A stretch of DNA of 64,000 bases from Bacillus kexueae (lineage in GTDB: Bacteria; Bacillota; Bacilli; Bacillales; Aeribacillaceae), in contig NZ_JALAZE010000002.1 in assembly GCF_022809095.1 (NCBI RefSeq), forward strand, positions 434,001 through 498,000, read 5' to 3'. Below, piece by piece: positions 16,507 to 26,844 of this stretch. The notes under the pieces are model-generated. The model worked only from the letters and a program-made list of their open reading frames with translations. It was not told where the DNA came from and made no database searches. A program made the translations under genes and the position numbers. The first letter of the stretch is position 1. Every line of letters begins with the position of its first letter.

Positions 16507-18042
16507 ATGATAGTTCAACAAGATTATTTGTTTTGGAAATTGATTGAGAAACTAATTGAGCAAGCTTCTTACCGGCTAATCCATTTATCGGAAGATCACC
16601 GAGAAGTGTGGTTACAACCAGACCATATAAAAGATGCGCAATTAATTCGAATTAAACGTTTTGATATCGATTGGAGTAATTGGTTAGGAAGGGATATTGA
16701 GGAAGTGCTTTCAACGTTTGAAACGGTCCGAAAACAGACATTTAAGAGAAGTTTAAACGTAACAAATATTTACGTATCTTCCTTTAAGCCAGTAGACGAG
16801 TGGGAGTTTCACATTAAAAAAGAAAAGCATCTAGGAAAAACAACACTGAAGTCGATGTTAATTACGAGGGATGAACTAGCGCAAACCCTCCGTCAAACGG
16901 AAGAATATACGGGAATCCCACTGGATGAATTGAATGGGATTGTAGAGGATGAAACATTAGATTACGAAATGTTACATGCGTTGAAAGAAAAGGTTATAAC
17001 AAGTGTTCGTAAAAACATAAAACAAGAGCAAGAAATTTTTGAACAAGGAAACCCTTTCTTTACGAAAATATTTTTAACCATACAAATTCTTCTTTACGTC
17101 GTGTTAGAACTATTCGGTGGTAGCACGAACACGAGTACACTCATTACTTTTGGTGCTAAAGTAAATGAGCTCATTTATCAAGGCGAGTGGTGGCGTTTTG
17201 TTACCCCGATTTTTTTACATATTGGATTTCTCCACTTAGTAATGAATTCATTAGCTCTTTACTACATAGGGATGGCTGTTGAAAAGATGTACGGATCTGT
17301 GCGCTTTTTATTTATTTATATGTTTGCGGGTGTAACTGGGACTATGATGAGTTTCATATTTAGTCCATCGATTTCTGCTGGTGCGTCGGGCGCTATTTTC
17401 GGCCTGTTTGGTGCATTGTTATTATTAGGGCTGTTGAAGCCAAATTTATTTTTTCGTACGATCGGCCCAAATATTCTTATTGTTTTAGCCATTAACTTGA
17501 GCTTTGGTTTCGTTGTTCCGAATGTCGATAATGCGGGACATATTGGTGGGTTAATTGGTGGGTTCTTGGCAGCATTAGCCGTGCAGCTTCCGAAAATCTA
17601 TAAAAGAAATTTACGATTGATTGGCTTTGTTTCTATTTTCGCATTCGTAATTGGACTCATTTATTATGGTTTCGAGGTGTTACCAAAAACAAATCCAGCA
17701 GCAGCAATTGCTGTAAGCCAAAACTTAATAGAAGAAGAAAAATTCGAAGAAGCAAAAAATTTGCTATTGGAAATGGTACAGTCAGAAAAAGCAACGCCTG
17801 AAATTTCCTTCTTCCTTTCATATACCCAAATTGAATTAGGAGAAGCGGAGAATGCCATTCGCCATTTACAAGATACGGTGGAAAAAGAACCGGATTACCA
17901 CCCGGCCTATTATTTATTAAGTTTTGCATACGAACAAGTTGGAAATCGACAACAAGCGATTGAATCCATTGAGAGGGCGCTGGAACTTGACCCATCTAAT
18001 GCTGAATATGAACGTATATATTCTAATCTTCGCTCATCGTAA
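16507..18042 (+). CDS. gluP: Rhomboid intramembrane serine protease with TPR tail
   Basis: 511 residues, close to B. subtilis GluP (507). A cytoplasmic N-terminal domain of about 180 residues is followed by six or seven membrane segments with the catalytic dyad: Ser in GASGAIFG (about 294) and His in NAGHIGG (about 345). The C-terminal third carries TPR-like repeats (AKNLLLEMVQ, ENAIRHLQDTVEKEPDY and QAIESIERALELDPSNAEY). In B. subtilis GluP, together with YqgP-linked FtsH, takes part in membrane protein turnover such as MgtE. Its 3' end overlaps the convergent gene by 20 bp. Confidence 0.94.
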   Translation: MIVQQDYLFWKLIEKLIEQASYRLIHLSEDHREVWLQPDHIKDAQLIRIKRFDIDWSNWLGRDIEEVLSTFETVRKQTFKRSLNVTNIYVSSFKPVDEWEFHIKKEKHLGKTTLKSMLITRDELAQTLRQTEEYTGIPLDELNGIVEDETLDYEMLHALKEKVITSVRKNIKQEQEIFEQGNPFFTKIFLTIQILLYVVLELFGGSTNTSTLITFGAKVNELIYQGEWWRFVTPIFLHIGFLHLVMNSLALYYIGMAVEKMYGSVRFLFIYMFAGVTGTMMSFIFSPSISAGASGAIFGLFGALLLLGLLKPNLFFRTIGPNILIVLAINLSFGFVVPNVDNAGHIGGLIGGFLAALAVQLPKIYKRNLRLIGFVSIFAFVIGLIYYGFEVLPKTNPAAAIAVSQNLIEEEKFEEAKNLLLEMVQSEKATPEISFFLSYTQIELGEAENAIRHLQDTVEKEPDYHPAYYLLSFAYEQVGNRQQAIESIERALELDPSNAEYERIYSNLRSS

Positions 18043-18901
18043 TTCGTTGATATAATTGGTATGGATACCCGTTCTTACCTTCAATTAAAACACGTAAATG
18101 TGATCGATCTTTAGCGATTAAAATAAGAGGAACACTACTACCAAGCGGATCTTCAACTGATCCGTCTTTTCTTTTTAATCCGAGAAAAAATTCTTTATAT
18201 AAACCTTCCCACAACGTGCCGATAATCGTTTGGGTTTGTTTTTCGGTGAAGCCTGGAAAAGGTTTTGAATTGTAGGAAGGTAAATCTGTCAATGGGATTT
18301 GTTCATACATGGATGGATCTATTTTGAAATGGTCGAAAAGTCGATCCCATTTATATTGTAGTTGTTGAGATTGGATATGGTCGAGAATATCTTTCCATTC
18401 CTTTTCTTCATCTGTAGAGGGAACACGAAATGACGAAAGTTTACTAAAAGACGAATCAATTACATAAAGGTAATCTTGACTCATCTGTTGAACACTTTCT
18501 ATCGCGTCATCATTTACGTGCACTTCTCCGTAATGAAAGGAAACAGCTTCGTAAAGATTACTATCCTCTCCGGTGACCTTTTCATATTGGGCAAGCATTT
18601 GACTTTGATCTTCCCATTCCGCCAGCTTTGCCGTTAATTTCCCATCTACAAATAACAAGGAGAGATCTTGCCTCAAATATATTTCTTCATTTGTTTTAGA
18701 ATGAACGTCCCATTCAAGTACGTGTTTATCTGAACTTTTTTTCCCAATTAATGAAAGGGTCGTAATGGCTTCTGTGAACTCAATTTCCTCGCTTAAAGGA
18801 AAAAAGATAATACTTTCTTTCACTGCTAATGTTTTGGAAAAATAATAGCTTATTCCAATTAGAATTGAGACTGAAACGACGAATCCCCAAAATTTCTTCA
18901 T
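18023..18901 (-). CDS. Unrecognised membrane-anchored extracytoplasmic protein
   Basis: 292 residues: a signal-anchor at about 4-22, then a soluble acidic region with no motif I recognise. It includes WDVHSKTNEEIYLRQDLSLLFVDGKLTAKLAEW and a C-terminal GSSVPLILIAKDRSHLRVLIEG. It is convergent with and overlaps gluP by 20 bp, with no terminator hairpin between them. The position between gluP and a germination gene in a sporeformer hints at an envelope role, but nothing more can be said. Confidence 0.65.
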   Translation of the reverse strand: MKKFWGFVVSVSILIGISYYFSKTLAVKESIIFFPLSEEIEFTEAITTLSLIGKKSSDKHVLEWDVHSKTNEEIYLRQDLSLLFVDGKLTAKLAEWEDQSQMLAQYEKVTGEDSNLYEAVSFHYGEVHVNDDAIESVQQMSQDYLYVIDSSFSKLSSFRVPSTDEEKEWKDILDHIQSQQLQYKWDRLFDHFKIDPSMYEQIPLTDLPSYNSKPFPGFTEKQTQTIIGTLWEGLYKEFFLGLKRKDGSVEDPLGSSVPLILIAKDRSHLRVLIEGKNGYPYQLYQRITMSED

Positions 18902-19023
18902 TTTATCACTCCATACTTGGACGAGTTTGTTAACAAATATGCGAATCCATCGTCAATTATGTCATGTAACGTATGGATTAAGTGTAATTCGTCAATGATG
19001 GCTAAAAATAGATAAAATGGGAA

Positions 19024-20505
19024 ATGGGGTTTTTAGCGTTGAGTCAAGAAAAAGTCCGTAAAAAAGTGTCTCCCATTCTGAAAGACAACCAACCATTCCT
19101 GCAAGATAAATTAGGAATTGGAAAAAGTTTTGATATCATTGAATTGAATGTCAACTATGCTGAAAAAGATATGGCATTCTATATGATCGATGGTTTTGTG
19201 AAGGATGATTTACTCCATTATTTGATGGAGTTTTTAGCAAAATTATCGAGGGATACACTTGAAGAAGACACGCTTGAAAAACTATTAAAGCGTTATATTC
19301 CTTACGTTGAAATTGATAAAACGAATGACCTAGAGAAAGTAATTGACTATGTTCTTGCTGGACCAACCGTCTTATTTGTGGATGGTTTAGAGTATGCAAT
19401 TGTTATTGATGCACGAACCTATCCTGCAAGAGGACCAGAAGAGCCTGATATGGAGCGAGTCGTAAGAGGATCACGTGATGGTTTTGTTGAAACGATTGTA
19501 TTTAATACTGCATTGACACGAAGAAGAGTAAGGGATCCTTCATTACGAATGGAATACATGCAAGTAGGGAGAAGATCGAAAACCGATATTGTGATTAGCT
19601 ATCTTGAAGATATCGCAGACCCGAAACATGTAGAAGAAGTGAAAGAAACGATCGCTAAAATTGATACAGATGGGCTACCGATGGCTGAAAAAACAGTGGA
19701 GGAATTTATTTCGGGTAGACATTGGAATCCATATCCAACCGTACGTTATACAGAGAGACCAGATACAGCAGCGGTGCACCTTTTTGAAGGACATGTCATT
19801 ATATTCGTTGACGGATCTCCAAGTGCTTTAATTACACCTACAACATTTTGGCATCACCTTCAACATATGGAGGAATATCGAAACAAACCGCTGGCAGGAG
19901 CATATTTGCGTCTTGTTCGATTTCTAGGTGTATTTGCATCTATTTTTCTATTACCACTATGGTTTTTACTAGCTGAAAATGATCAATTTATTCCGGTAGG
20001 GTTATCCTTTATCGGATTGAATGAAGACCAGACGAATATTCCGTTAATTGTTCAGTTTTTAATTGTTGAGTTAGGGATTGATTTATTGAGAATGGCAGCA
20101 ATACACACACCATCGTCTCTTGCAACTGCTCTAGGGTTGATTGCAGCCTTGATGATTGGGCAAGTTGCTGTTGAAGTTGGTCTTTTGTCCAACGAAGTCA
20201 TCTTATACTTATCAATCGCTGCTATTGGGACGTTTGCAACACCTAGCTATGAATTGGGGCTAGCTAATCGAATGACGAGGCTCTTTTTACTTGTAATGGC
20301 TGCTTTTTTTGGGGGAGTCGGATATATTGTAGGCATAACCTTTTGGATTATAATGCTTGCGAGGATGAAATCTTTCCAGGTACCCTATTTATGGCCATTT
20401 GTGCCGTTTCATTCAAAATCATTGCGGGATATATTCATCCGCTCACCCATTCCATTGAAAAATCGCCGTCCGTCTTTCTTGCATCCAAAAGACCCAGACA
20501 GGTAA
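19024..20505 (+). CDS. GerA-family spore germination protein, SpoVAF-like
   Basis: 493 residues, the A-subunit architecture of germinant receptors: a soluble N-terminal half, then about five membrane segments from residue 295 on. YPARGPEEPDMERVVRGSRD, RRRVRDPSLRMEYMQVG, VRYTERPD and EGHVIIFVDGSPS are A-subunit landmarks, and VRYTERPD points to the SpoVAF branch. No B or C subunit gene is nearby, as expected for SpoVAF. It is likely made in the forespore and placed in the spore inner membrane. The start is uncertain: ATG 19024 lacks a good RBS, and TTG 19039 is an alternative behind GGGG. Confidence 0.82.
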   Translation: MGFLALSQEKVRKKVSPILKDNQPFLQDKLGIGKSFDIIELNVNYAEKDMAFYMIDGFVKDDLLHYLMEFLAKLSRDTLEEDTLEKLLKRYIPYVEIDKTNDLEKVIDYVLAGPTVLFVDGLEYAIVIDARTYPARGPEEPDMERVVRGSRDGFVETIVFNTALTRRRVRDPSLRMEYMQVGRRSKTDIVISYLEDIADPKHVEEVKETIAKIDTDGLPMAEKTVEEFISGRHWNPYPTVRYTERPDTAAVHLFEGHVIIFVDGSPSALITPTTFWHHLQHMEEYRNKPLAGAYLRLVRFLGVFASIFLLPLWFLLAENDQFIPVGLSFIGLNEDQTNIPLIVQFLIVELGIDLLRMAAIHTPSSLATALGLIAALMIGQVAVEVGLLSNEVILYLSIAAIGTFATPSYELGLANRMTRLFLLVMAAFFGGVGYIVGITFWIIMLARMKSFQVPYLWPFVPFHSKSLRDIFIRSPIPLKNRRPSFLHPKDPDR

Positions 20506-20511
20506 GTTTTT

Positions 20512-20549
20512 ACTTCAGAAGGAGGGAAACCTACTTCTGAAGTTTTTTT
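20512..20549 (+). terminator. Terminator of the germination gene
   Basis: ACTTCAGAAG pairs with CTTCTGAAGT and is followed by TTTTTT. Repeat R3 starts four bases later. Confidence 0.85.
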
Positions 20550-20552
20550 GTT

Positions 20553-20849
20553 GTTACAAAAGTTTAAGTTCAATAAAGGGTTAAAGTATTCTCTTTACCG
20601 TTTTTTTTGTGTCTAGCTCCAAGCGCCTTCAGCTCGGGCGCTTCGACCCTGCTGTGGCGACGGAAGCCTCCTCACAGGTCCTCCAGCGCCCTTCGCCTAA
20701 TGACTTGCGCTTTGCGCTTTTTCTGTGAAAATAAAAATTACCTATGAGCTGAATGAGCGATCATGATAGGTAGATGGTAGAAAGAAAAAAACCGGGCAGA
20801 ATAAATTTTCATGTCCGGGGTGTGAGTGTAAAATCATGTATGTTTCTTA
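20553..20849 (+). repeat. Terminator-linked repeat, copy R3 (long form)
   Basis: Lead, T-tract and core, followed by the 3' module (about 20725-20849). That module carries two further inverted repeats: CCTAT...ATAGG around 20751-20770, and a CCGGG...CCGGG-type arm ending in GTCCGGGGTGTGAGTG. It ends CATGTATGTTTCTTA. Confidence 0.85.
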
Positions 20850-20859
20850 AAAGCTCTTT

Positions 20860-21000
20860 TTTCTAAATGTTTGTTGGTTTTAGTATGAAGCCTTTGTAAT
20901 GGCTCGACTTCATCAGCCAGCGTAGTGTTTAGTATTTATTTTGAAAAGGTTGTAAAAGCACAATGTATACAAAAACAACCTTTATGAAGAAATCTTCTCA
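20860..21000 (+). repeat. Fragment of the second repeat family
   Basis: GTGTTTAGTATTTATTTTGA and ACAATGTATACAA (about 20930-20965) match the tail of the degenerate element at 22835-22885. The rest of the gap, 21000-21207, shows no gene. Confidence 0.4.
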
Positions 21001-21207
21001 ATCGTCTGTGTACGGTATGCCATCAAGACTTAAACATTGATCGAAGCTCGTGTTTCGTTATCGGAAGGACTTGGTATGCATGTTTACTTGTACATCACGG
21101 ATTTTTTCTGGATTCTAATGCCATTCCCATCGCGATGGAACTTGACTGGGTTATGGGATTCTTTATACTTGATAATAGATGATTAAGTGAGGAAAGTGTG
21201 GCCAATA

Positions 21208-21417
21208 ATGAAAACGGTTTATGATGTGCAGCAATTATTAAAAAAATTTGGAACAATCATTTACATAGGTGATCGACTTGCAGATTTAGAGTTAATGGAA
21301 GAAGAGTTAAAGCAATTATATCAATCGCAATTAGTCGATCCAAAAGATTTTCAAATGGCATTATTGATTTTAAGACAGGAAATTCAAATAGAAAAAGATA
21401 AATTAAATCGTCTCTAA
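21208..21417 (+). CDS. yqgQ: YqgQ family small protein
   Basis: 69 residues, predicted all-helical. TVYDVQQLLKKFGTIIYIGDRLADLELMEEELKQLY is the family core. It is conserved directly upstream of glcK in bacilli. No biochemical function is known to me. ATG 21208 is chosen, with GAGGAAAG upstream at about 11 nt; a GTG at 21196 is too close to that RBS. It is separated from glcK by 44 bp and probably cotranscribed. Confidence 0.8.
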   Translation: MKTVYDVQQLLKKFGTIIYIGDRLADLELMEEELKQLYQSQLVDPKDFQMALLILRQEIQIEKDKLNRL

Positions 21418-21461
21418 TGAATTTCACATAATTAGAAAATGTAAAGGGTAGGGTGAGGAGT

Positions 21462-22430
21462 ATGTCCAATAAAATATTAGTAGGCGTTGATTTAGGGGGA
21501 ACGACAATTAAGTTAGCCTTCATCTCAATGCAAGGTGATATCATTGAAAAATGGGAGATCCCAACGAACAAAAAAGATAACACCATTGTAGTAGATATTG
21601 CGCAAACGATTTCACAAAAGGCTGAAGAGATTGGAATATCCTTTAGTCAATTAGGTGGCATTGGAATGGGAGCTCCAGGGCCTGTCGAACTAGAAACAGG
21701 ACTCGTATATAGTGCCGTTAACTTAGGGTGGGAAAATTACCCACTGAAGGAAGAACTCGAAAAAGTGACTGGACTCCGTGCAATCATTGATAATGATGCG
21801 AACATCGCTGCTTTAGGTGAAATGTGGAAAGGTGCAGGGAATGAAGCGAGAGATTTAATATGTGTTACACTCGGAACAGGAGTAGGTGGAGGAATTATTG
21901 CAAATGGTGAAATCATCCATGGCACCCTTGGAGCAGGGGGAGAAATTGGCCATATCACTTCTATTCCTGATGGGGGAGCACCTTGTAACTGCGGAAAGAC
22001 AGGTTGCCTAGAAACAATTGCCTCAGCAACAGGAATTGTTCGAATTGCAGTAGAATACATACAACAAAGTGAGGTAGATACACCTCTAACAGAAAAATAT
22101 AAAGAGTCAGGTGTCATCTCGGCAAAAGATGTTTTTGACTTTGCTCGAGAAGGAGACGAAATTGGGCAAAAAGTAATTGATACGATGGCATTTCATCTCG
22201 GTCTTGCAATTGCGAATCTGGCAAATGGAACAAATCCAGAAAAAATTGTCATCGGTGGGGGAGTATCAAAAGGCGCTGACGTATTTTTGCATAAGGTAAA
22301 AGAATTTTTTGTAAAATTTGCATTTCCAACAGTTGCAAAGGGTGCCGAAATAAAAGTTGCTACACTTGGAAATGATGCAGGTGTGATAGGTGGAGCTTGG
22401 TTAGTGAAAACGAAATTATTAGAAATTTAA
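21462..22430 (+). CDS. glcK: ROK-family glucokinase
   Basis: 322 residues. Phosphorylates glucose with ATP to glucose-6-phosphate. N-terminal phosphate-binding VDLGGTTIK (about 9-17), catalytic Asp in [22 protein letters not shown], and the ROK zinc motif [10 protein letters not shown] are all present. GTGAGGAG is used as RBS for ATG 21462 rather than as a GTG start at 21453. The yqgQ-glcK pair is as in B. subtilis. Confidence 0.95.
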   Translation: MSNKILVGVDLGGTTIKLAFISMQGDIIEKWEIPTNKKDNTIVVDIAQTISQKAEEIGISFSQLGGIGMGAPGPVELETGLVYSAVNLGWENYPLKEELEKVTGLRAIIDNDANIAALGEMWKGAGNEARDLICVTLGTGVGGGIIANGEIIHGTLGAGGEIGHITSIPDGGAPCNCGKTGCLETIASATGIVRIAVEYIQQSEVDTPLTEKYKESGVISAKDVFDFAREGDEIGQKVIDTMAFHLGLAIANLANGTNPEKIVIGGGVSKGADVFLHKVKEFFVKFAFPTVAKGAEIKVATLGNDAGVIGGAWLVKTKLLEI

Positions 22431-22459
22431 TGTCGGCTGATTGGGTTTACTTAAAATGA

Positions 22460-22504
22460 AAGTAGATGTGGAGGAAACGTACGTTTCTCTTCATCTACTT
22501 TTTT
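22460..22504 (+). terminator. glcK terminator
   Basis: AAGTAGATG (22460-22468) pairs with CATCTACTT (22492-22500), with an inner palindrome GGAAACGTACGTTTC and a following T-run. Confidence 0.8.
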
Positions 22505-22508
22505 CGTT

Positions 22509-22670
22509 GTTACAGAAAGTTTAAGTTCAATAAAGTGTTAAAGTATTCTCTTTACCGTTTTTTTTGGGTGTCTAGCTCCAAGCGCCATCAGGCACTGCTG
22601 TGGCGACGGAAGCCTCCTCGCAGGTCCTCCAGAGCCCTTCACCTAAGGACATGCGCTTTGCGCTTTTTTT
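22509..22670 (+). repeat. Terminator-linked repeat, copy R4 (short form, shortened arm)
   Basis: Lead, T-tract and core. The apical part of the first hairpin (CTCGGGTCGCTTCGGCCC in other copies) is replaced by GCAC, but the CGCCA/TGGCG base of the stem remains. No 3' module. Confidence 0.85.
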
Positions 22671-22675
22671 ATGAA

Positions 22676-22890
22676 AGAAGGATTGTTGCTTTAGCGTGAA
22701 TAGAACGCAGCGTGCATGGAAACTTTTCCTCTTTGGAATGGAGCGATTTGACTCCTAAGGGATATAGAAGAAATGTTGGGGCGTATTCCAAGGAAAATCG
22801 ACTTTCTCTCCTAATGAGCAAGTATCTCCAAGTGAGTAATGTTAAGTATCATTTTAAAAAAATCTGTAAGAGGAACAATGTATACAACTT
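22676..22890 (+). repeat. Best-preserved remnant of the second repeat family
   Basis: GGAGCGATTTGACTCC, AAAATCGACTTTCTCTCC, AAGTATCTCCAAGTGAGTAA and the tail ACAATGTATACAA follow one another. They outline a long inverted repeat (GATTTGACTCC-like against AAATCGAC) that is now degenerate. The two short open frames here are not called. The rest of the gap to 23205 is AT-rich without a visible feature. Confidence 0.45.
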
Positions 22891-23223
22891 TTCTAGTTAA
22901 ATGATGCCAAATATTCATTAGTATCTTTTACACCGAAGAATTAAATTTTGAAGGGAAAATATACTCGATGAAGGGCAAAAGAATACATTCCCGTACGAAA
23001 AGATATAAAAAGGTGAAACTTTTTTATGTTTAACTCGTCTAAATAGTGGGTACGGTGAATAAGGTTAACATTACAATTCTAGCACCCTATTGTAAGAGCG
23101 GTATTAAAAATCATTGATTTTTTGTAAAAGAAGTATTAAGATATGTCTTAGTTGAATTTTTACTAACCTAAAAAATGGAAAAAGTTATGAAGATACGCGG
23201 TTCCTGGTAGAGGAGGTTTATTC

Positions 23224-25116
23224 ATGCGTAAAAACACATTTTCAAAAATATCGTTTTTACTTTTGGCTACGGTTATCATGTGGGTAAAAACGTATATTGT
23301 CTACAAAACTAGCTTTGATATTAAGATAGAAAACTTTACACAAGAGTTTATTTTATTCATTAACCCACTGAGCTTCTTATTAATCATCTTTGGACTTGGA
23401 TTGTTTATGAAGGAGAAGACAAGAATTCGATGGGTTATTGGAACAAGCGTGTTAATGACAATCATTTTGATTGCGAATATGATTTTTTATCGATTTTACA
23501 ATGACTTCTTAACCATCCCAGTTTTATTCCAAGCAAGTAACATGGGTGACTTAGGAAGTAGTATTACTGAATTGATTCAACCTGTTGATTTATTAATGTT
23601 TATTGACATCGCGTTTTTAATTTGGATTTCACGAAAGCCGTTCTTTAGTAAAACAGCTATAATGACAAGAAAAGAAAAAACAGCTTATTTCTTAATGGCT
23701 GCTGCTGTATTCTTTTTTAACTTAGGCTTAGCAGAAGCGGAACGTCCACAGCTTTTAACACGTTCGTTTGACCGTGAAATGCTTGTGAAAAACATTGGTG
23801 CTTATAATTTCCATATCTATGATGCCTTGTTGCAATCAAAAACGTCCGCTCAACGCGCATTAGCAGATAGCAATAATTTAGTGGAAATAGAAAACTATTT
23901 AAATGCAAATTCGAAAGAGCCGAACGAAGCGTTACATGGTGTAGCTGAAGGACGAAATGTATTTATCATTTCATTAGAATCTTTTCAAAGTTTTGTTATA
24001 AATAACGAGTTAAATGGTCAAGAAATTACACCGTTCTTAAATGACTTTATAAATGAGAGTTACTATTTCGAGAACTTTTATCATCAGACAGGACAAGGAA
24101 AAACGTCTGATTCTGAGTTTTTACTGGAAAACTCGCTCTATCCACTTGGAAGAGGATCGGTATTCTTTACGAACGCCAACAATGAATATCATGCTACCCC
24201 AGAAATCTTAAAAGAATTCGGTTATTACACGGCGGTATTCCATGCCAATAACCGAACTTTCTGGAATCGTGACATTATGTACAACACGTTAGGGTATGAT
24301 CGCTTCTTTGACATAACTGATTTTGAAGTGAACGAAGAGAATTCTGTCGGTTGGGGCTTAAAGGATGTTTCCTTCTTTGAGCAATCTGTGGAACTTTTAA
24401 AAGACGTACCCCAACCATTCTATACAAAATATATTACTTTAACGAATCACTTCCCGTTTGAATTAGAGGAAGAGGATAAGTTTATTGATGAGTTTGACTC
24501 TAATGATGGCGTTGTTAACCGCTATTTCCCAACCGTTCGCTATACGGATGAAGCAGTAAAAGTGTTTATTGAGAAGTTGAAAGAAGCAGGACTATATGAA
24601 AACTCCGTTATTATTATGTACGGTGACCATTATGGTATTTCTGAAAATCACAATACCGCGATGGCTCAATTTTTAGAAAAAGAAGAAATTACACCATATG
24701 ATACTGTTCAACTTCAACGTGTTCCGTTTATCGTTCATATCCCAGGGATTACAGATCAAGATCCGAAAGTATTCTCTGAAGTCACTGGACAAATCGATCT
24801 TAAGCCAACGATTCTTAACCTTCTTGGCATCGATGCATCTGACGATATTGAGTTTGGTACGGATGTATTTTCTGAAGATCGCTTACCTTTCGTAGTGTTA
24901 CGTGATGGAAGCTTTATTACAGATGAAATTCTTTATACACGAGGCGTTTGTTACGACGTTCAAACAGGTGAGCCGGCCGAAGATGCAAATGCTTGTGAAC
25001 CATACATGGAAAAGGCTAAAAATGAGCTAGATTACAGTGATGAGATTATATATGGTGACTTGTTACGTTTCTTTGAAGCGGATGCGAAAGTAGATAGTGA
25101 TCAGTTAACGCCATAA
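23224..25116 (+). CDS. yqgS: LTA synthase family protein, YqgS-type
   Basis: 630 residues: five N-terminal membrane segments (to about residue 175), then an extracellular sulfatase-fold domain. Active-site Thr294 lies in [10 protein letters not shown], and metal ligands lie in SLESFQSF and MYGDHYG. These enzymes transfer glycerol phosphate from phosphatidylglycerol to lipoteichoic acid. YqgS is one of four LtaS-type paralogs in B. subtilis and is linked to sporulation. RBS AGAGGAGG fixes the ATG. A cleavage site after the last membrane segment was not identified. Confidence 0.9.
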   Translation: MRKNTFSKISFLLLATVIMWVKTYIVYKTSFDIKIENFTQEFILFINPLSFLLIIFGLGLFMKEKTRIRWVIGTSVLMTIILIANMIFYRFYNDFLTIPVLFQASNMGDLGSSITELIQPVDLLMFIDIAFLIWISRKPFFSKTAIMTRKEKTAYFLMAAAVFFFNLGLAEAERPQLLTRSFDREMLVKNIGAYNFHIYDALLQSKTSAQRALADSNNLVEIENYLNANSKEPNEALHGVAEGRNVFIISLESFQSFVINNELNGQEITPFLNDFINESYYFENFYHQTGQGKTSDSEFLLENSLYPLGRGSVFFTNANNEYHATPEILKEFGYYTAVFHANNRTFWNRDIMYNTLGYDRFFDITDFEVNEENSVGWGLKDVSFFEQSVELLKDVPQPFYTKYITLTNHFPFELEEEDKFIDEFDSNDGVVNRYFPTVRYTDEAVKVFIEKLKEAGLYENSVIIMYGDHYGISENHNTAMAQFLEKEEITPYDTVQLQRVPFIVHIPGITDQDPKVFSEVTGQIDLKPTILNLLGIDASDDIEFGTDVFSEDRLPFVVLRDGSFITDEILYTRGVCYDVQTGEPAEDANACEPYMEKAKNELDYSDEIIYGDLLRFFEADAKVDSDQLTP

Positions 25117-25128
25117 AAACGTGACGAC

Positions 25129-25183
25129 CGTCCTTCTTGTTATGAAAGAAAATCTTCTTTCATAACGAGAAGGGCGTTTTTTT
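25129..25183 (+). terminator. yqgS terminator
   Basis: A 22-bp imperfect stem (25129-25150 with 25155-25176) with loop AATC, followed by TTTTTTT. R5 follows at 25187. Confidence 0.88.
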
Positions 25184-25186
25184 GTT

Positions 25187-25484
25187 GTTACAGAAAGTTT
25201 AAGTTCAATAAAGTGTTAAAGTATTCTCTTTACCGTTTTTTTGGTGTCTAGCTCCAAGCGCAATCGGCTCGGGTCGCTTCGGCCCTGCTGTGGCGACGGA
25301 AGCCTCCTCGCAGGTCCTAAAGCGCCCTTCGCCTAAGGACTTGAGCTTTGCGCTTTTTCTGTGAAAATAAACATTACCTATGAGCTGAATGATCGATCAT
25401 GATAGGTAGATGGTAGAAAGGAAACCCCGGGGAGAATAAATTTTCATGTCCGGGGTGTGAGTGTAAAATCATGTATGTTTCTTA
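25187..25484 (+). repeat. Terminator-linked repeat, copy R5 (long form)
   Basis: Lead, T-tract, core and 3' module. The 3' module has CCTATGA...TCATGATAGG and CCCCGG...CCGGGG arms. The core reads CAATCGG where most copies have CATCAG. Confidence 0.85.
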
Positions 25485-25658
25485 TAGAGAATGGAATGCC
25501 TTACATGACATGAGACATCCACTGACCTGAAAATAATTGAAGTGTACCTAATTATTATAGGTATTATCCAATTATTCCTCATAACGTTTAATAAAAAATG
25601 TCTAACCCATCCCCTTTTTTTCATACATTTATTATGAGTGGAGAAAAGGGGTGTTTGG

Positions 25659-26774
25659 ATGGAAATCTATTTAACAGAAAATTGCTCAATCAACACATTG
25701 GCCAATCATTTTCAACTTCCAGTAGAGCTTATTTTACAGTCGAATCCATTAGTGAACTCTTTAAATCTTGAAGAAGGTTCCACGCTTCATATTCCAGGTT
25801 GGAGGATCGATGGAACGGATTCATTTGAATCAATTAGGTTTGATTATCCTTATGATTTAAAAAAGGCTAAGTTGATGGAAACGCCTTTGATTCATCCGAA
25901 AGTGGAGTATGATTTTGATGCATTACAAAGAGATCTTCAATTATTAGAAGGGAACTTCCCGTTTATTCGAAAAAAAGAAATTGGAAAAAGTGTTTTAGGT
26001 TTACCAATCTATGAATTAATCATCGGAAATGGCCCGAAAAAAGTTCATATGAATGGTGCTTTTCATGCCAATGAGTGGATTACAACGGCAGTAATGATGA
26101 ACTGGCTTGAAGACTATTTAATGATGATTGTGAAAGGCGATGTTTTTAATGGAAGGGAAGTAAGGAAGTTGTATGAGGAAGTAACACTTTCCTTTGTACC
26201 AATGGTCAATCCTGATGGTGTAAATCTTGTATTATGTCCAAGTCGCATTCCGGAAGATGTCCTTCAATCTGTAATTGTACTAAATGATGACAAAGAAGAT
26301 TTTTCGCAGTGGAAGGCAAATATAAGAGGGGTAGATTTAAATAATCAATATCCAGCTTTTTGGGAAATCGAAAAAGAGAGAAAAATACCAAAATCCCCTG
26401 CTCCCCGCGATTTTCCGGGAAATGCCCCTTTAACTGAACCTGAAGCGATGGCGATGGCAATATTGGTTGAAGAGTCCAATTTTGACTGTGTAGCAGCATT
26501 TCATACACAAGGGGAAGAAATCTATTGGGGATATTTAAATTATGAACCAAAGCGTGCTGCTAAGATGGTTAATGAATTTAAACGGCTAAGTGGCTACAAG
26601 CCAGTGCGCAACATTGATAGTCATGCAGGATTTAGGGACTGGTTCGTTTACAAAAATCGTAAGCCTGGATTTACAGTTGAACTTGGAAGGGGAGTAAATC
26701 CGCTACCTCTATCACAGTACGATGAAATTTATGAGAAAAGTCACGGGATTTTTTGGTCCTTATTATATATGTAA
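25659..26774 (+). CDS. yqgT: Gamma-D-glutamyl-L-diamino acid endopeptidase, M14 family
   Basis: 371 residues. An N-terminal LysM-like segment (about 1-45, INTLANHFQLPVELILQSNP) binds peptidoglycan. The zinc carboxypeptidase domain has HMNGAFHANEWITT (His and Glu ligands) and a later His in AAFHTQGEE, with the catalytic Glu in TVELGRG. The family cleaves the gamma-D-Glu to meso-DAP bond of muropeptides, typically in sporulating bacilli. No signal peptide is present, so it acts in the cytoplasm or mother cell. ATG 25659 follows AAAAGGGG; a GTG at 25638 has no RBS. Confidence 0.9.
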   Translation: MEIYLTENCSINTLANHFQLPVELILQSNPLVNSLNLEEGSTLHIPGWRIDGTDSFESIRFDYPYDLKKAKLMETPLIHPKVEYDFDALQRDLQLLEGNFPFIRKKEIGKSVLGLPIYELIIGNGPKKVHMNGAFHANEWITTAVMMNWLEDYLMMIVKGDVFNGREVRKLYEEVTLSFVPMVNPDGVNLVLCPSRIPEDVLQSVIVLNDDKEDFSQWKANIRGVDLNNQYPAFWEIEKERKIPKSPAPRDFPGNAPLTEPEAMAMAILVEESNFDCVAAFHTQGEEIYWGYLNYEPKRAAKMVNEFKRLSGYKPVRNIDSHAGFRDWFVYKNRKPGFTVELGRGVNPLPLSQYDEIYEKSHGIFWSLLYM

Positions 26775-26844
26775 GGAAGAAATTGAAACGTTTATATGGT
26801 AAGATACGTATATAAACATACAGAAATTGCAAGGTGAGGTTAAG

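Noticed and set aside
22466-22900. Two short + strand open frames after glcK
   Set aside because: They cover the glcK terminator, repeat R4 and a decayed repeat; similar frames are disrupted in the other repeat copies.
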